Shown here: positions 27,472 to 37,223 of the stretch, in pieces
Layout of the letters: each line of letters starts with the position of its first letter
Numbering within the stretch: the stretch's first letter is position 1
Source: Candidatus Borkfalkia faecipullorum
Lineage (GTDB): Bacteria; Bacillota; Clostridia; Christensenellales; Borkfalkiaceae
Length of the DNA: 64,000 nt
Reading direction: 5' to 3'
NCBI GenBank assembly: GCA_019114245.1
Contig: DXFX01000009.1
Span: forward strand, 1-64,000
Notes under the pieces: generated by a model
What the model saw: the letters and a program-made list of their open reading frames with translations, nothing else
Told to the model about the DNA's origin: nothing
The model's database searches: none
Position numbers and translations under genes: made by a program

Positions 27472-27905
27472 AAGAAAGACAGGCAGGTTTTCTCATTTCA
27501 AAGATCAAGGCGATCGGCGGGCGCAGGTTTGAAAAGATCCTGCAGGAAAAAAAGATAGACGCCTTCAACGGCGCGCAGGGAAAGATCCTCTACGTCCTGT
27601 GGCAGGGCGGGAAGATGACGGTCACTGAAATTTCAGAAAAGAGCGGGCTCGCCAAGACGACGCTCACCGCCATGCTTGCAAGAATGCGCGCGCAGGGTCT
27701 GGTCTGTATGCAGGAAAACGCGAAAGACAGGCGCAGTTCCATCGTCAGTCTCACCCCCGCGGCGGCGCTGCTCAAAGAGGAGTACGACGCCGTCACCGAG
27801 CAGATCGGGAACATCTACTACAAGGGCTTTTCGGAAGCCGAGGCAGAACAGTTTGAAGGGTATCTCAAACGCATCCTGCACAATCTGGAGGAAGAACATG
27901 AGTGA
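27468..27905 (+). CDS. MarR-family transcriptional regulator
   Basis: MTVTEISEKSGLAKTTLTAMLARMRAQGLVCMQENAKDRRSSIVSLTPAA winged-helix signature. Confidence 0.9.
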   Translation: MKERQAGFLISKIKAIGGRRFEKILQEKKIDAFNGAQGKILYVLWQGGKMTVTEISEKSGLAKTTLTAMLARMRAQGLVCMQENAKDRRSSIVSLTPAAALLKEEYDAVTEQIGNIYYKGFSEAEAEQFEGYLKRILHNLEEEHE

Positions 27906-28785
27906 TACGTTACACCTGGGACAGGTAAAAGTCAAAACGGTGCTTACAAAATCCAATCTGCCCATTGCGGGCTACTCCGTCAACCCGTATATCGGCTGCA
28001 CGCACGCCTGCGGGTATTGTTATGCCTGCTTTATGAAGCGGTTTACGGGACATGAAGAGCCGTGGGGGACTTTTCTGGACGTCAAATACTGGGAAAAGAT
28101 CAAAAATCCGGAAAAGTACAATAACAGCACGGTCATCGTTGGGTCCGTGACGGACGCATACAACCCGCAGGAGGAGCAGTTCCGCCGCACCCGCGCCTTT
28201 CTCGAAGAGATGCAGGGCAGCAAGATCAATCTCATCATCACAACCAAGTCCGATCTCGTTCTGCGCGATCTCGATCTCATCAAAACTTTTCCCTCGCCGC
28301 TCGTAAGTTGGTCGGTCAACACCCTCGACGAAGCATTCAAAGAGGACATGGACAAGGCTGTCTCCATAGAGCGCCGCATCGCCGCCATGAAAAAATGTCA
28401 CGAGGAGGGGATCCGCACCACCTGCTTTATTTCGCCCATTTTTCCGGAAATTACCGAAGTGTTTGAAATCATAGAACGGATTGGAGACTTTTGCGACTAT
28501 ATCTGGCTGGAAAACCTCAACCTGCGCGGCGGATTCAAGGCGGAGATCATGCAGTACATATCGGAAAAATACCCGCATCTTTTGCCCCTTTATCAGCAGA
28601 TCTACAACAAAAACGACATGACGTACTGGAAAATTCTCGACCAAAAGGTGGCAGAATACGCCGAGAGCAAGGGCCTGCTGTACGTGGTGGATCAGGAGCC
28701 TTTTTTGCGCGACCCGACGGGCAAACCCGTCATCATCAATTATTTTTATCATGCGCAGATCAGGCAATCCGCCAAAAAACGGTAA
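27898..28785 (+). CDS. SplB-like radical SAM protein (COG1533 type)
   Basis: NPYIGCTHACGYCYACFMKRF; GSVTDAYNPQEEQFRRTR; IITTKSDLVLRDLDLI. Confidence 0.88.
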   Translation: MSDTLHLGQVKVKTVLTKSNLPIAGYSVNPYIGCTHACGYCYACFMKRFTGHEEPWGTFLDVKYWEKIKNPEKYNNSTVIVGSVTDAYNPQEEQFRRTRAFLEEMQGSKINLIITTKSDLVLRDLDLIKTFPSPLVSWSVNTLDEAFKEDMDKAVSIERRIAAMKKCHEEGIRTTCFISPIFPEITEVFEIIERIGDFCDYIWLENLNLRGGFKAEIMQYISEKYPHLLPLYQQIYNKNDMTYWKILDQKVAEYAESKGLLYVVDQEPFLRDPTGKPVIINYFYHAQIRQSAKKR

Positions 28786-28968
28786 AAACATTCTTTCTGC
28801 CGTACGCGGAAAATTTCCGATTTGAAGTCCCGTCTTTCGCTGCTCTTCACAGTTTTGCGCTGTGGGAAAAGTGCTTCTGCCCCAAAACAGAGATCTACAA
28901 TGCCGTACTTGCTTGGTTCCGCCCGCGGGCGGGGGACGGAGACGCGCAAAATCAGCGGGTACGTGCTT

Positions 28969-28989
28969 GTCATTTTGTGACAAAATGAC
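28969..28989. promoter_or_regulatory. 21-bp near-perfect palindrome, candidate operator
   Basis: GTCATTTTGTGACAAAATGAC (10-bp arms around one centre base). Confidence 0.55.
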
Positions 28990-29131
28990 GAGATCATGCA
29001 AAAAAGCGGCTTTGCAGGCAGGCCGTAAAACGGCTCCGCGAGTCCGTCCCCGCATTTGCGGGGGCAGATCGTCTGCGGGGTTGGAAAAGGGCTGCAGGCA
29101 AAAGGCGCGGAAAATGCAGGGAGGGATCGCA

Positions 29132-29908
29132 ATGGACAGGATCGAAAAGACGCGGGAAAAGTTTCGGGAACTTTTCAGGGCCGAACCCACGCAAAACGAG
29201 GGTACGGACCCCGAATTTATGCGCATTTTACAGCGCTTTATCTTTGGGGAGGTGTGCTATGCGGGTTCGCTGGACAACCGTATGCGCGAACTCATCACCA
29301 TCACGGTGCTCACCGTCAACCAGACGCTGCCGCAGCTGAAAGCGCACGTCGGGGCCTGCCTCAACGTGGGGCTCACGCCCGAGGAGATCCGCGAGGCTGT
29401 CTATCAGTGCGCGCCGTTTGTCGGATTTCCGAAAACGCTCAACGCGATCGCCGCAATGAACGAGACGTTTGCGGAGCGCGGCGTTTCTCTGCCCCTTGCA
29501 GACGCGCAGACGGCGGCTGAGCAGACGAGGTACGAACAGGGGCTTGCCGCACAGGAGCCGATCTACGGCAGCGAGATCGCCGAGCGGTACGCCTGGCTGC
29601 CCGCCGAGTTTTCGCAGTGTGTGCCGAAGTGGCTGACCGAGCTCTGCTTTGCGGATTTTTCTCTGCGAAAAGGCTTGGACCAAAAGGTGCGGGAGCTTCT
29701 CACCGTGGTCATGCTCGCCGCGATGGGCGGCGCGGAAACGCAGGTACGTTCCCACGTTTTCGGTGCAATGCGCGCGGGAAACACCGCGGAAGAGGTGGTC
29801 TGCGCGCTCTGCCACGCCATGCCGTACATGGGCATTCCCAGGTTGTTCAACGCCCTCAACTGCTGCAAAGACCTGCTTTGCGAAGAGAAACCAACTGAGG
29901 AGAAATGA
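29132..29908 (+). CDS. Carboxymuconolactone decarboxylase (AhpD-like) family protein, two CMD units
   Basis: LDNRMRELITITVLTVNQTLPQLKAHVGACLNVGLTPEEIREAVYQC and a second similar unit; RBS gggaggg. Confidence 0.85.
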   Translation: MDRIEKTREKFRELFRAEPTQNEGTDPEFMRILQRFIFGEVCYAGSLDNRMRELITITVLTVNQTLPQLKAHVGACLNVGLTPEEIREAVYQCAPFVGFPKTLNAIAAMNETFAERGVSLPLADAQTAAEQTRYEQGLAAQEPIYGSEIAERYAWLPAEFSQCVPKWLTELCFADFSLRKGLDQKVRELLTVVMLAAMGGAETQVRSHVFGAMRAGNTAEEVVCALCHAMPYMGIPRLFNALNCCKDLLCEEKPTEEK

Positions 29909-29966
29909 TCTGCACCGCCGCACAGGGCAGGTGCGGCAGAGAACACAGAAAAAAGGAGAAAATAAA

Positions 29967-30443
29967 ATGAAACCGTTGGTTGCGTATTTTTCGTGTACGG
30001 GAACAACAAAGCGCGCGGCGCTCGCCCTTGCGGAGGCAATCGGCGCGGACGTGTATGAGATCGTGCCGAAACAGCCCTATACCGATGCCGACCTCAACTG
30101 GACGGACAAATACAGCCGCAGCAGCGTCGAGATGAAGGACCCCGACGCGCGCCCCGAAATTTCGGGCAAAGCGGAAGGAATGGAAAATTACAGGACGGTT
30201 TTCCTGGGATTTCCCATCTGGTGGTACGTTGCGCCGCGCATCGTCAACACCTTCCTTGAAAGTTACGATTTTACGGGCAAAACCGTAATTCCGTTTGCGA
30301 CGAGCGGCGGCAGCGGGCTGGGCAGAACGGTCGAAAAACTGCAAAAAAGCTGCCATTCCGAGGTGAAATGGGGGAAGGGCAAGCTTCTCAACGGCCCCCT
30401 CACCAAGGACGGCCTGCTTTCGTGGGCAAAGGAATATCTGTAA
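29967..30443 (+). CDS. Flavodoxin-like protein
   Basis: LVAYFSCTGTTKRAALALAEAIGADVYEIVP...FLGFPIWWYVAPRIVNTFLE...FATSGGSGLG. Confidence 0.9.
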   Translation: MKPLVAYFSCTGTTKRAALALAEAIGADVYEIVPKQPYTDADLNWTDKYSRSSVEMKDPDARPEISGKAEGMENYRTVFLGFPIWWYVAPRIVNTFLESYDFTGKTVIPFATSGGSGLGRTVEKLQKSCHSEVKWGKGKLLNGPLTKDGLLSWAKEYL

Positions 30444-30468
30444 AATCGCTCCCTTCAGGGGACAGAAA

Positions 30469-30502
30469 GGGGCGGCTTGCCTTCGGGCAAGCCGCCCCTT
30501 TT
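30469..30502 (+). terminator. Rho-independent terminator
   Basis: ggggcggcttgcc-ttcg-ggcaagccgcccc followed by TTTTT. Confidence 0.9.
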
Positions 30503-30523
30503 TATGCAAACTTTAAAAGGGTC

Positions 30524-30552
30524 TTGCTTTTTGCGGCATTCTTTGGTATAAT
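30524..30552 (+). promoter_or_regulatory. Sigma-A promoter
   Basis: TTGCTT - 17 nt - TATAAT. Confidence 0.6.
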
Positions 30553-30602
30553 ACAGTCAGATATTCCGAAGTGTAGTATAAAAATTAAGCGAGGGAAAAA
30601 AT

Positions 30603-30947
30603 ATGCAGGACGTTTTACAGATCTTTTTGTACAGCGAGGACGGGAACACCTACTCGTTCAAGGGGAGTTTGTACGAAGGGGCGCTCACGCTGGACGGATA
30701 CGACAGCATTCCCGGCATTTCGCACGCGTACGGCGACGGCGAGGCGGCGTATTTTTACAAGTTCGACCGCGAAAACACGCAAAAGCTCATCGAAGCCTTT
30801 CAGACGGAGGACTTGCTGGAAAGCATCCGCAAGTTTTACGGCGGCAAAACGCGGCACACGGAATTCGAGGCCTTCTGCAGAGAACACGGCATCGAATTCG
30901 AGGACGGGGACATCAACCTGCGGCTGGGCTGGCACTACATCCCCTGA
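30603..30947 (+). CDS. Hypothetical protein (114 aa)
   Basis: Own promoter and terminator; RBS gcgaggga upstream. Confidence 0.65.
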   Translation: MQDVLQIFLYSEDGNTYSFKGSLYEGALTLDGYDSIPGISHAYGDGEAAYFYKFDRENTQKLIEAFQTEDLLESIRKFYGGKTRHTEFEAFCREHGIEFEDGDINLRLGWHYIP

Positions 30948-30963
30948 CTGCGGCAATACGGAC

Positions 30964-31004
30964 AAAAAGGCGCGTTCCGAAATTTTCGGAACGCGCCTTT
31001 TTCG
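30964..31004 (+). terminator. Rho-independent terminator
   Basis: aaaaaggcgcgttccga...tcggaacgcgccttttt. Confidence 0.85.
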
Positions 31005-31072
31005 TGAAAGAAAAAGTTTTTCTAGGCGGCCGGGAGATATTACATAAAAAAGTGCAAATTTTCGTAAAACTG

Positions 31073-31101
31073 TTGCATGATAAAATATCACGTGCTATAA
31101 T
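31073..31101 (+). promoter_or_regulatory. Sigma-A promoter
   Basis: TTGCAT - 17 nt - TATAAT. Confidence 0.65.
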
Positions 31102-31178
31102 AAAAATGTCGAATTACGGGGAAAGGTGCGCCTTTTCCCGCTTTGGCGCCATATTTTTGCGGACGGGAGGTCTTTTTT

Positions 31179-31496
31179 ATGCCGCGCAGGGCGATCGATT
31201 GGAAGAAAACGGGCAAACAGCTGTTATTTTTGAGGAACGACAATCTCTCTTTGCGCAAATATGTGTGCAGGGAAAACAACTACGACAAGGGAGAATGCGA
31301 CGGCAGGTGCGACACCTGTAAGTACGACATGGATACCAGTATCAGCAGGAGCGAACTTGCCAGGGTATTCAGCGTGACGGAAAGCGTTGTGTTCAACTGG
31401 GAAAACGGGATCACGCCCGTATCGCTGGAAGATATGCTCTTTTATTGCGAGATCGCGGGGGTGGACCTGAAAGACCTCATCGTGTTTGAAAATTAG
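31179..31496 (+). CDS. XRE-like HTH regulator with four-Cys insert
   Basis: CRENNYDKGECDGRCDTCKYD insert; SRSELARVFSVTESVVFNWENGITPVSLEDMLFYCEIAGV helix-turn-helix. Confidence 0.7.
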   Translation: MPRRAIDWKKTGKQLLFLRNDNLSLRKYVCRENNYDKGECDGRCDTCKYDMDTSISRSELARVFSVTESVVFNWENGITPVSLEDMLFYCEIAGVDLKDLIVFEN

Positions 31497-31838
31497 GGTC
31501 ACATCGGGAAAAAGATAAGGGAAAAACGAAGGGGAAAAGGGAAAGAGTATTGCACAAAAAGAGCGCTCGCCGCGGGCGGCGCGCGCCCTTTTTGCAGGAA
31601 TGAGCGAAGGAAAACGCCTTGTCCGCTTTGTCAGCAGGCTGTTTTCTTCGCCCTTTTTGTTTTATAAAGGAAAAAGGAGCTTGTCTTTCTGTTCTTGCGA
31701 TCATCTTGTAAAATTTACGGGAAAAAAGTAAAATCCTGCAAAAGGCTGCGGAATTTGCAGAGTGGGCGGGGTGCGCGGAAAAAGCGGACGTGATATACTG
31801 GTTGCACAGTCGGAAGGCAAGCGGAAACGGAGAAGAAA

Positions 31839-32696
31839 ATGAAGCAAATGGGTTTTGAGATCGGCGCGCTGCAAAACGAACTCTGGCAGGTGCGCAAGCA
31901 GCGCAGGTTTGTCATGCGCAGCTCGGAGGAACGGCTGCACGAACTAGCGGAAAACGCCTGGTCGGAGGACAGCCTGGCGCAGCTGGTCAGAAAATACGGG
32001 CTGTGCGACGTGTGCGACTTTTCGGGGCTCAACATCTCGGCGGCGCGGGTGCTTGTCAACTGTGCGATCGCGGCGCTGTACAGGTATCCGCTGCTGCGCA
32101 GCAGGTTCTGTTATCTGGGTTCGCAAAAGGGGTACGTGGCGCTGGTAAAGAAGTTTACGCAGTGCGACGCGGAAACGATGAAGGCGCTGGGCCTGCAGCA
32201 CATCTGCGGGGCGGAATTGGCGAGATCGTTCGGGCAGGGGCTGCTCGAATTTATGGCGGAACCTTCCCGCGGCACGGGCAACGTGCTGGCGCAGGCGGTG
32301 CTGGCGGGCGGATTTCTGGACGGCGTCCTGCTGGACGAAAGGGATTTCAGCACAGAGCGGTTCCGCGAGATCAAGGAGAGTCTGGAAGAGAGCGTGAGGA
32401 TAGGGCATTTTGCCAAGGACTGCGCCTCTGTTTCCGCCGTCATCTTTCACGAGATCGGGCATCTGCTCGATTCTCTGTGCGGCGTCAGCGAGGGCGCCGC
32501 AGTGCAGGAAGCGTTCCGGGAGGGGCGGGAAAGAAAGATCGCAAAGGAGCTTTCCGCCTATGCGGCAACTTCCCCCGCGGAATACGTGGCGGAAGGGTTT
32601 GCCGAATGTATGTCCTCCGGCGCGCCGCGCAGGGCGGCCCGCGCCGTTGCGGAGGCGATCGCAAAGAGTTATCAAACGCTGGAAGCGTCAAGATAA
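31839..32696 (+). CDS. Putative HExxH zinc metallopeptidase-like protein
   Basis: SAVIFHEIGHLLDSLCG ... AEYVAEGFAECM (gluzincin-like third ligand). Confidence 0.65.
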   Translation: MKQMGFEIGALQNELWQVRKQRRFVMRSSEERLHELAENAWSEDSLAQLVRKYGLCDVCDFSGLNISAARVLVNCAIAALYRYPLLRSRFCYLGSQKGYVALVKKFTQCDAETMKALGLQHICGAELARSFGQGLLEFMAEPSRGTGNVLAQAVLAGGFLDGVLLDERDFSTERFREIKESLEESVRIGHFAKDCASVSAVIFHEIGHLLDSLCGVSEGAAVQEAFREGRERKIAKELSAYAATSPAEYVAEGFAECMSSGAPRRAARAVAEAIAKSYQTLEASR

Positions 32697-32721
32697 ATAT
32701 TATTTACAAGGAGAGGAATCC

Positions 32722-33426
32722 ATGGAAAATCTCGAAAGGAAAAAAAGGTGCATTGACATTGTGTTCTGTATCGACGGAACGGGGAGCATGAGCGACTGCA
32801 TCGAAAACGTGAAAAAGCACGCGCGCAACTTTTATTCGATGCTCGTTGAAAAGATGACGAGGCTGGGCAGCGACATCGACGAGACGCGCGTGCAGGTCAT
32901 CGTGTTCCGCGATTACGGGTACGACGGCGCAAACGCCATGCAGATCAGCCCCTTCTTCCTGCTGGACCAGGACGCCGCCGATTACGAGGAATTCCTCGCA
33001 AACGTCAGGGCGCAGGGCGGCGGAGACGGGCCTGAAAACGGATTGGAAGCGCTGTATTACGCCATGCAGAGCGCATTCGAGAGCGGCGACGACGACCGCC
33101 AGGTCATCGTTCTGTTCACGGACGCGGACGCGCTCGAGCTGGGTGCGCGCGCGGACAAGGAAAACTATCCCAAGGACATGGTGGACGAGGCGGGACTGGA
33201 CAAAATGTGGATCGGCAAAGATCAGACGCACGTCGGCTACCTCAATCAGCTGACCAAGCGCCTGGTCATCTTCGCCCCCGCGGGCACCAAGTACGAAGCG
33301 CTCGCCAAGCGCTGGAACCTCACCTGGTACAAGGCGGTTGCGGACGACAACGGACTTTCCGAGATCTCCTTTGAGGACATCATCGACCTCATCGGCAAAT
33401 CCGCGACGGCAAAGGCGAGGAGATAA
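32722..33426 (+). CDS. VWA-domain protein (TerY-like)
   Basis: DIVFCIDGTGSMSDCIENVKKH MIDAS motif; GGGDGPENGLEALYYAM. Confidence 0.85.
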   Translation: MENLERKKRCIDIVFCIDGTGSMSDCIENVKKHARNFYSMLVEKMTRLGSDIDETRVQVIVFRDYGYDGANAMQISPFFLLDQDAADYEEFLANVRAQGGGDGPENGLEALYYAMQSAFESGDDDRQVIVLFTDADALELGARADKENYPKDMVDEAGLDKMWIGKDQTHVGYLNQLTKRLVIFAPAGTKYEALAKRWNLTWYKAVADDNGLSEISFEDIIDLIGKSATAKARR

Positions 33427-33498
33427 AACAGGACAGGCGGAGCCATTGCCGTGCGGGCAGTGGCTCTTTGCCGCGGGAAAGGACAAAGGAGGAAAATT

Positions 33499-35076
33499 AT
33501 GATCTTTCACGGTTATGAGGTGGATCCCGAATACATTCTGGCGGGGTCGGACCTTCCCGACTGGCATTCGGCGGGGCTGGGCGAGTTCATCGTCGGGCGC
33601 AAGGACGGCAAGCGCTGGTTTATCAAGCGCAACAACGAGTACCGTTTCCCCACCGCCAAAGAACAGCCGGACAAGGAACTGCGCGATTTCTACCTGATCC
33701 CCGCCAAACAGTACCAGGCAGATCGGGAACTTCTGCGCAAACTGATGGTCGAAAAGGGCAAACTGACGGCGGAAAAGGACCACATCGTCCCGGAAGTGGA
33801 GCATTTCATTTCGGAGGGCAGGATCGTCCTGGTCAGCCGCTTTGTGGAAAACATCGCGCGGGATGCGGATTTCGTGGGCATGGACGCGGCGCATTTCATT
33901 CCCTTCTGCGCGGACGTCGCCCGGCTGATCGCCAGACTGCACGAATGCGGCATCATCCACTGCGACCTCAAAGTGGGGCAGCCGGACGACGTGATGAGCG
34001 GCAACGTCGTGGCGGCCGTCGAGGGCGGGAAACTCATCCCGTACCTCATCGACTTCGACCTCTCTTTTCCCGCGCCTCCCGCAAAAAATCCCGAAAGCAT
34101 CCCGCATTCGGACAATTACGAAAGCCCCGAGATCATTCCCTACATCGACGGCGACGAGGAAAAATGCACCGAGATCACGATGGCGACGGACGTCTTCACG
34201 CTGGGAATCGTCTTTCACAAGCTGTGGACGGGCTCTTTCCCCGCAGTGGAGGTGGAGCGCGCTTCGGCGGGCCGCTGCGTAGCCAACGACAAGGCGGTCA
34301 CCATTCATAAGAAGTTCGACGTGCGCATCGGGGAAAAATGCGGCGCCACCTTCATGTCGCTCATCAACTGGATGCTCGCCAAGGATCCCGCCGCGCGCCC
34401 CACGGCAAAACAGGTGAGAGAGGTGCTCACCGATCAGCTCGCGGTGCCGGACAAGTACCATAAAGGTTCGGACGTCAAGCAATTTACCGAACTTTGGGAC
34501 GCGCACAAGCTGGCCGCGGAAAGGCTCCCGTCCGATCAGATGCAGGCGAAGGGCGTCGCTTCCTTCAAGCGAATCAACGACGGCGGCCGCCTGAAATATC
34601 TCGTTTCCACGGCGGACGGAAAGGAGGCGAGCCTCTCTCTCGAAGAGATCATCGCGGCGGGTTACGCCGCACGCAAGCCCGCCAACGTGTCCGAGCCGTG
34701 GGAGGAACACAACATCGTCATGGCCTCCCCCGAGGACATCGCCGCCAAGGGCTATGTGGAGGTGACCGCGGCAACGGCGGGCGGACACCGCTACCGCATC
34801 GTCACCGCGACGGGCGTGGTGTTCACGCACGGCTACGAGTGGCTGATCTCCGAAGGTCTTGCCGTCCGCAAGGCGGTGGAAGCCATCGAAGGGGACGAGC
34901 CGTGGCCGGGCGACGGCAAGTACGCCAGCCCCGAATTCCTCGCGGAACGCGGCGTGAAAAAGATCCTGCGCGTCAAGTACGGCCCTGAAAACAGGTACCG
35001 CGTGGAGTTCAAGGACAGGGAACCGCTCGACTACGTCAACGCGGGGACCATGAGAAAACTGAGGTATCTCGTATGA
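33499..35076 (+). CDS. Protein kinase-fold protein with C-terminal repeat-like extension
   Basis: ECGIIHCDLKVGQPDDV catalytic loop, LIDFDLSF, APE-like YESPEIIPY, TDVFTLGIVFHKLWTG. Confidence 0.85.
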   Translation: MIFHGYEVDPEYILAGSDLPDWHSAGLGEFIVGRKDGKRWFIKRNNEYRFPTAKEQPDKELRDFYLIPAKQYQADRELLRKLMVEKGKLTAEKDHIVPEVEHFISEGRIVLVSRFVENIARDADFVGMDAAHFIPFCADVARLIARLHECGIIHCDLKVGQPDDVMSGNVVAAVEGGKLIPYLIDFDLSFPAPPAKNPESIPHSDNYESPEIIPYIDGDEEKCTEITMATDVFTLGIVFHKLWTGSFPAVEVERASAGRCVANDKAVTIHKKFDVRIGEKCGATFMSLINWMLAKDPAARPTAKQVREVLTDQLAVPDKYHKGSDVKQFTELWDAHKLAAERLPSDQMQAKGVASFKRINDGGRLKYLVSTADGKEASLSLEEIIAAGYAARKPANVSEPWEEHNIVMASPEDIAAKGYVEVTAATAGGHRYRIVTATGVVFTHGYEWLISEGLAVRKAVEAIEGDEPWPGDGKYASPEFLAERGVKKILRVKYGPENRYRVEFKDREPLDYVNAGTMRKLRYLV

Positions 35077-37223
35077 AAGATCTTTCCTTTGTTTTTCACG
35101 TAAGCACTCCCAACAACGAGGACGTGGAGCCTCTGTTGTACAAAAACTGGCTCGCCGCCGCCGACGGAATGGGCGGTTCGGGCTGTATGCGGCACAGGGT
35201 GGAGGAAAAGTACCGCGCGTCGCTTCAGGCGGTGCTCGGCTGCGTCCTGCCCGAGTACGAAAAGAGCGCTTCCCATCCCGATCTCGCCCCGCTCCTGCCC
35301 TATGCGGAAGGGGAAAATTGCTATTTTGCGCGCATCTTTGCGCCCCTTATCAAAGACGAAGTCAACACGTCCGCTCGCTGGGCGTCCCGCATCGTCATGG
35401 CGCGCTTTCTGTACTTTCTCGTCGCGGCGGAAGGGGCGGGGAAATGCGACCCTGACGATGCGCAGTTTGTTGAGAAAACGGAAAAATTCATCAGCCGCGG
35501 GCTGGAGCGGGCAAAATCCGTGCTGCACCTTTCGGTGGACAATCCGAGCATGACATTGCTCCCCACCACCTTTGCCGCCCTCCGCTATCTGCCCGTATCC
35601 GAAGAGGAATGCGCCGTCCACGCCCTCTGGGCAGGGGATTCGCGCTGTTACGTGCTGGACGCGCAGGGCCTGCGCAAACTTTCCGCGGACGACGAGGACG
35701 AGAGCAAACTGCTCACAAACAGTTTCAACGCGGAGGGCCACGCCCGACTGAATTGCCGCGCCTACCGCCTGAAAATGCCCTTTGTTCTGCTCTGCGCGAG
35801 CGACGGGTTTTTCGACGCGTACGACAAGACGGGCCTGCCCGTCGAGGCAAAGCTTTTAGGCGACATTCTCGGCGCGTCCTCGGCGCAGCAGCTGAAAGAA
35901 GTGCTCGTTGCCCGCTACAACAACAATCTTTCGGACGATACGAGCGTGGCGTTTGTTCCCGTCGGGTTTGATTCCTACGAGGAGATCCGCAGCCTGCTCT
36001 CCGCCCGCCGCAAACAGATGGACGAACTGTACGCCCTGCACAGGGAATGCGCGCCCGTCCTCGCCCTCATCGACAAGCCCGAATTCCGCGTGACGGCAAC
36101 CATCTGCGACCGCTTTCAGATGAAATTTGCGGACATCATCCGCGCGCTGACGCAGGCGTATTATCAGGGCAAAAAGGAATCGCTCCTCACTTCGTGGTGG
36201 CGGGAAGTCATCGCGCAGAGCGAAACCGAGTGCAGGCAGGAATATTCCGAGCGCGCGCGGGAACGCAGGGAACAGCTGAAAAAAGAGGCGGCGGAAGAGA
36301 TCGAAAAGCGCGGCTATGCCGCCTGTTTCCGCAGGAAAATATTGCCCGGCGGCTGGATCACCGACCACGTCGAGGCGCTGCGCACCGCAACCGAAGCGCT
36401 GGCAAAGGCGGAAGCAAAACTCGCCTCTTTCTCCTCCTGCAGGGAAAAACTTCTCGTGGAGCGGGAGGAACTGCGCCGCAATCTCCGCGCGGAACAGCGC
36501 GAACTTCTGTCCGAATTTCTCCCCCTGGTCGACGCCCCCGAAGGCGCCGCGGAAGACGTGCTGTCCGACAGCAAGCTCCGCTGCTCCCTCACATTCTGGC
36601 TGAACAATCTTTCCCGCCTCGAACTGTATCTTTTCGATCGGAAACTCAAACTCGGCGACGCGGAGCGCAACGGGAAGTACAGAAAGATGTTCCGCAAGGC
36701 GGAAGAATACTACGAGCATTGCAAAAGAGCGGAGGCGGACGAGATCAGGGCAAAATCGGAGTGTGCCCTCTGCGAAAAGGAGTACAGGGCCGCCCTGAAA
36801 AAGGTGAAAGATCACATTTCCACCATCTTGCAGGAGCGCCGCAACCTCCTGTCGGCGGAGTTTATCGCCGATCTGGACATGGACGCGATCATGTTCGGAC
36901 AGATCGCGCGGGAGGAACTGTGCGAGCGCGTTTCGCAAAAACTCGTGCAGGAGTACGCAAAGGATCCGCGCATGATCGCGGACACGCTGGACGCGTACAA
37001 GACCTCGGCCGAATCCTGCATCGATTATCTCTTCCCCGCGTCCAGGCTGGCCGATTTCCGCAAATACTATCTGTACAGGGGGGAAGCGGGTTCGGAAAAA
37101 TACGCTTCCTACCGCGCCCGCCTCGCCGCCTATGAGGAGGAGACGGACGCCCTCCTGCGCGCACCCGCCGCTCCCGAACAGGGGGAAGGCGATCGGAAAC
37201 AAAACGGAGAATCAATATGCTGA
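35073..37223 (+). CDS. PP2C-family protein phosphatase with long coiled-coil C-terminus
   Basis: NWLAAADGMGGSG; ALWAGDSRCYVLD; LLCASDGFFDAYD; LSDDTSVAFVP. Confidence 0.88.
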   Translation: MKDLSFVFHVSTPNNEDVEPLLYKNWLAAADGMGGSGCMRHRVEEKYRASLQAVLGCVLPEYEKSASHPDLAPLLPYAEGENCYFARIFAPLIKDEVNTSARWASRIVMARFLYFLVAAEGAGKCDPDDAQFVEKTEKFISRGLERAKSVLHLSVDNPSMTLLPTTFAALRYLPVSEEECAVHALWAGDSRCYVLDAQGLRKLSADDEDESKLLTNSFNAEGHARLNCRAYRLKMPFVLLCASDGFFDAYDKTGLPVEAKLLGDILGASSAQQLKEVLVARYNNNLSDDTSVAFVPVGFDSYEEIRSLLSARRKQMDELYALHRECAPVLALIDKPEFRVTATICDRFQMKFADIIRALTQAYYQGKKESLLTSWWREVIAQSETECRQEYSERARERREQLKKEAAEEIEKRGYAACFRRKILPGGWITDHVEALRTATEALAKAEAKLASFSSCREKLLVEREELRRNLRAEQRELLSEFLPLVDAPEGAAEDVLSDSKLRCSLTFWLNNLSRLELYLFDRKLKLGDAERNGKYRKMFRKAEEYYEHCKRAEADEIRAKSECALCEKEYRAALKKVKDHISTILQERRNLLSAEFIADLDMDAIMFGQIAREELCERVSQKLVQEYAKDPRMIADTLDAYKTSAESCIDYLFPASRLADFRKYYLYRGEAGSEKYASYRARLAAYEEETDALLRAPAAPEQGEGDRKQNGESIC

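Noticed and set aside
32704-34830. 708-aa minus-strand ORF over the VWA/kinase genes
   Set aside because: Shadow ORF; plus-strand MIDAS and kinase motifs are clear.
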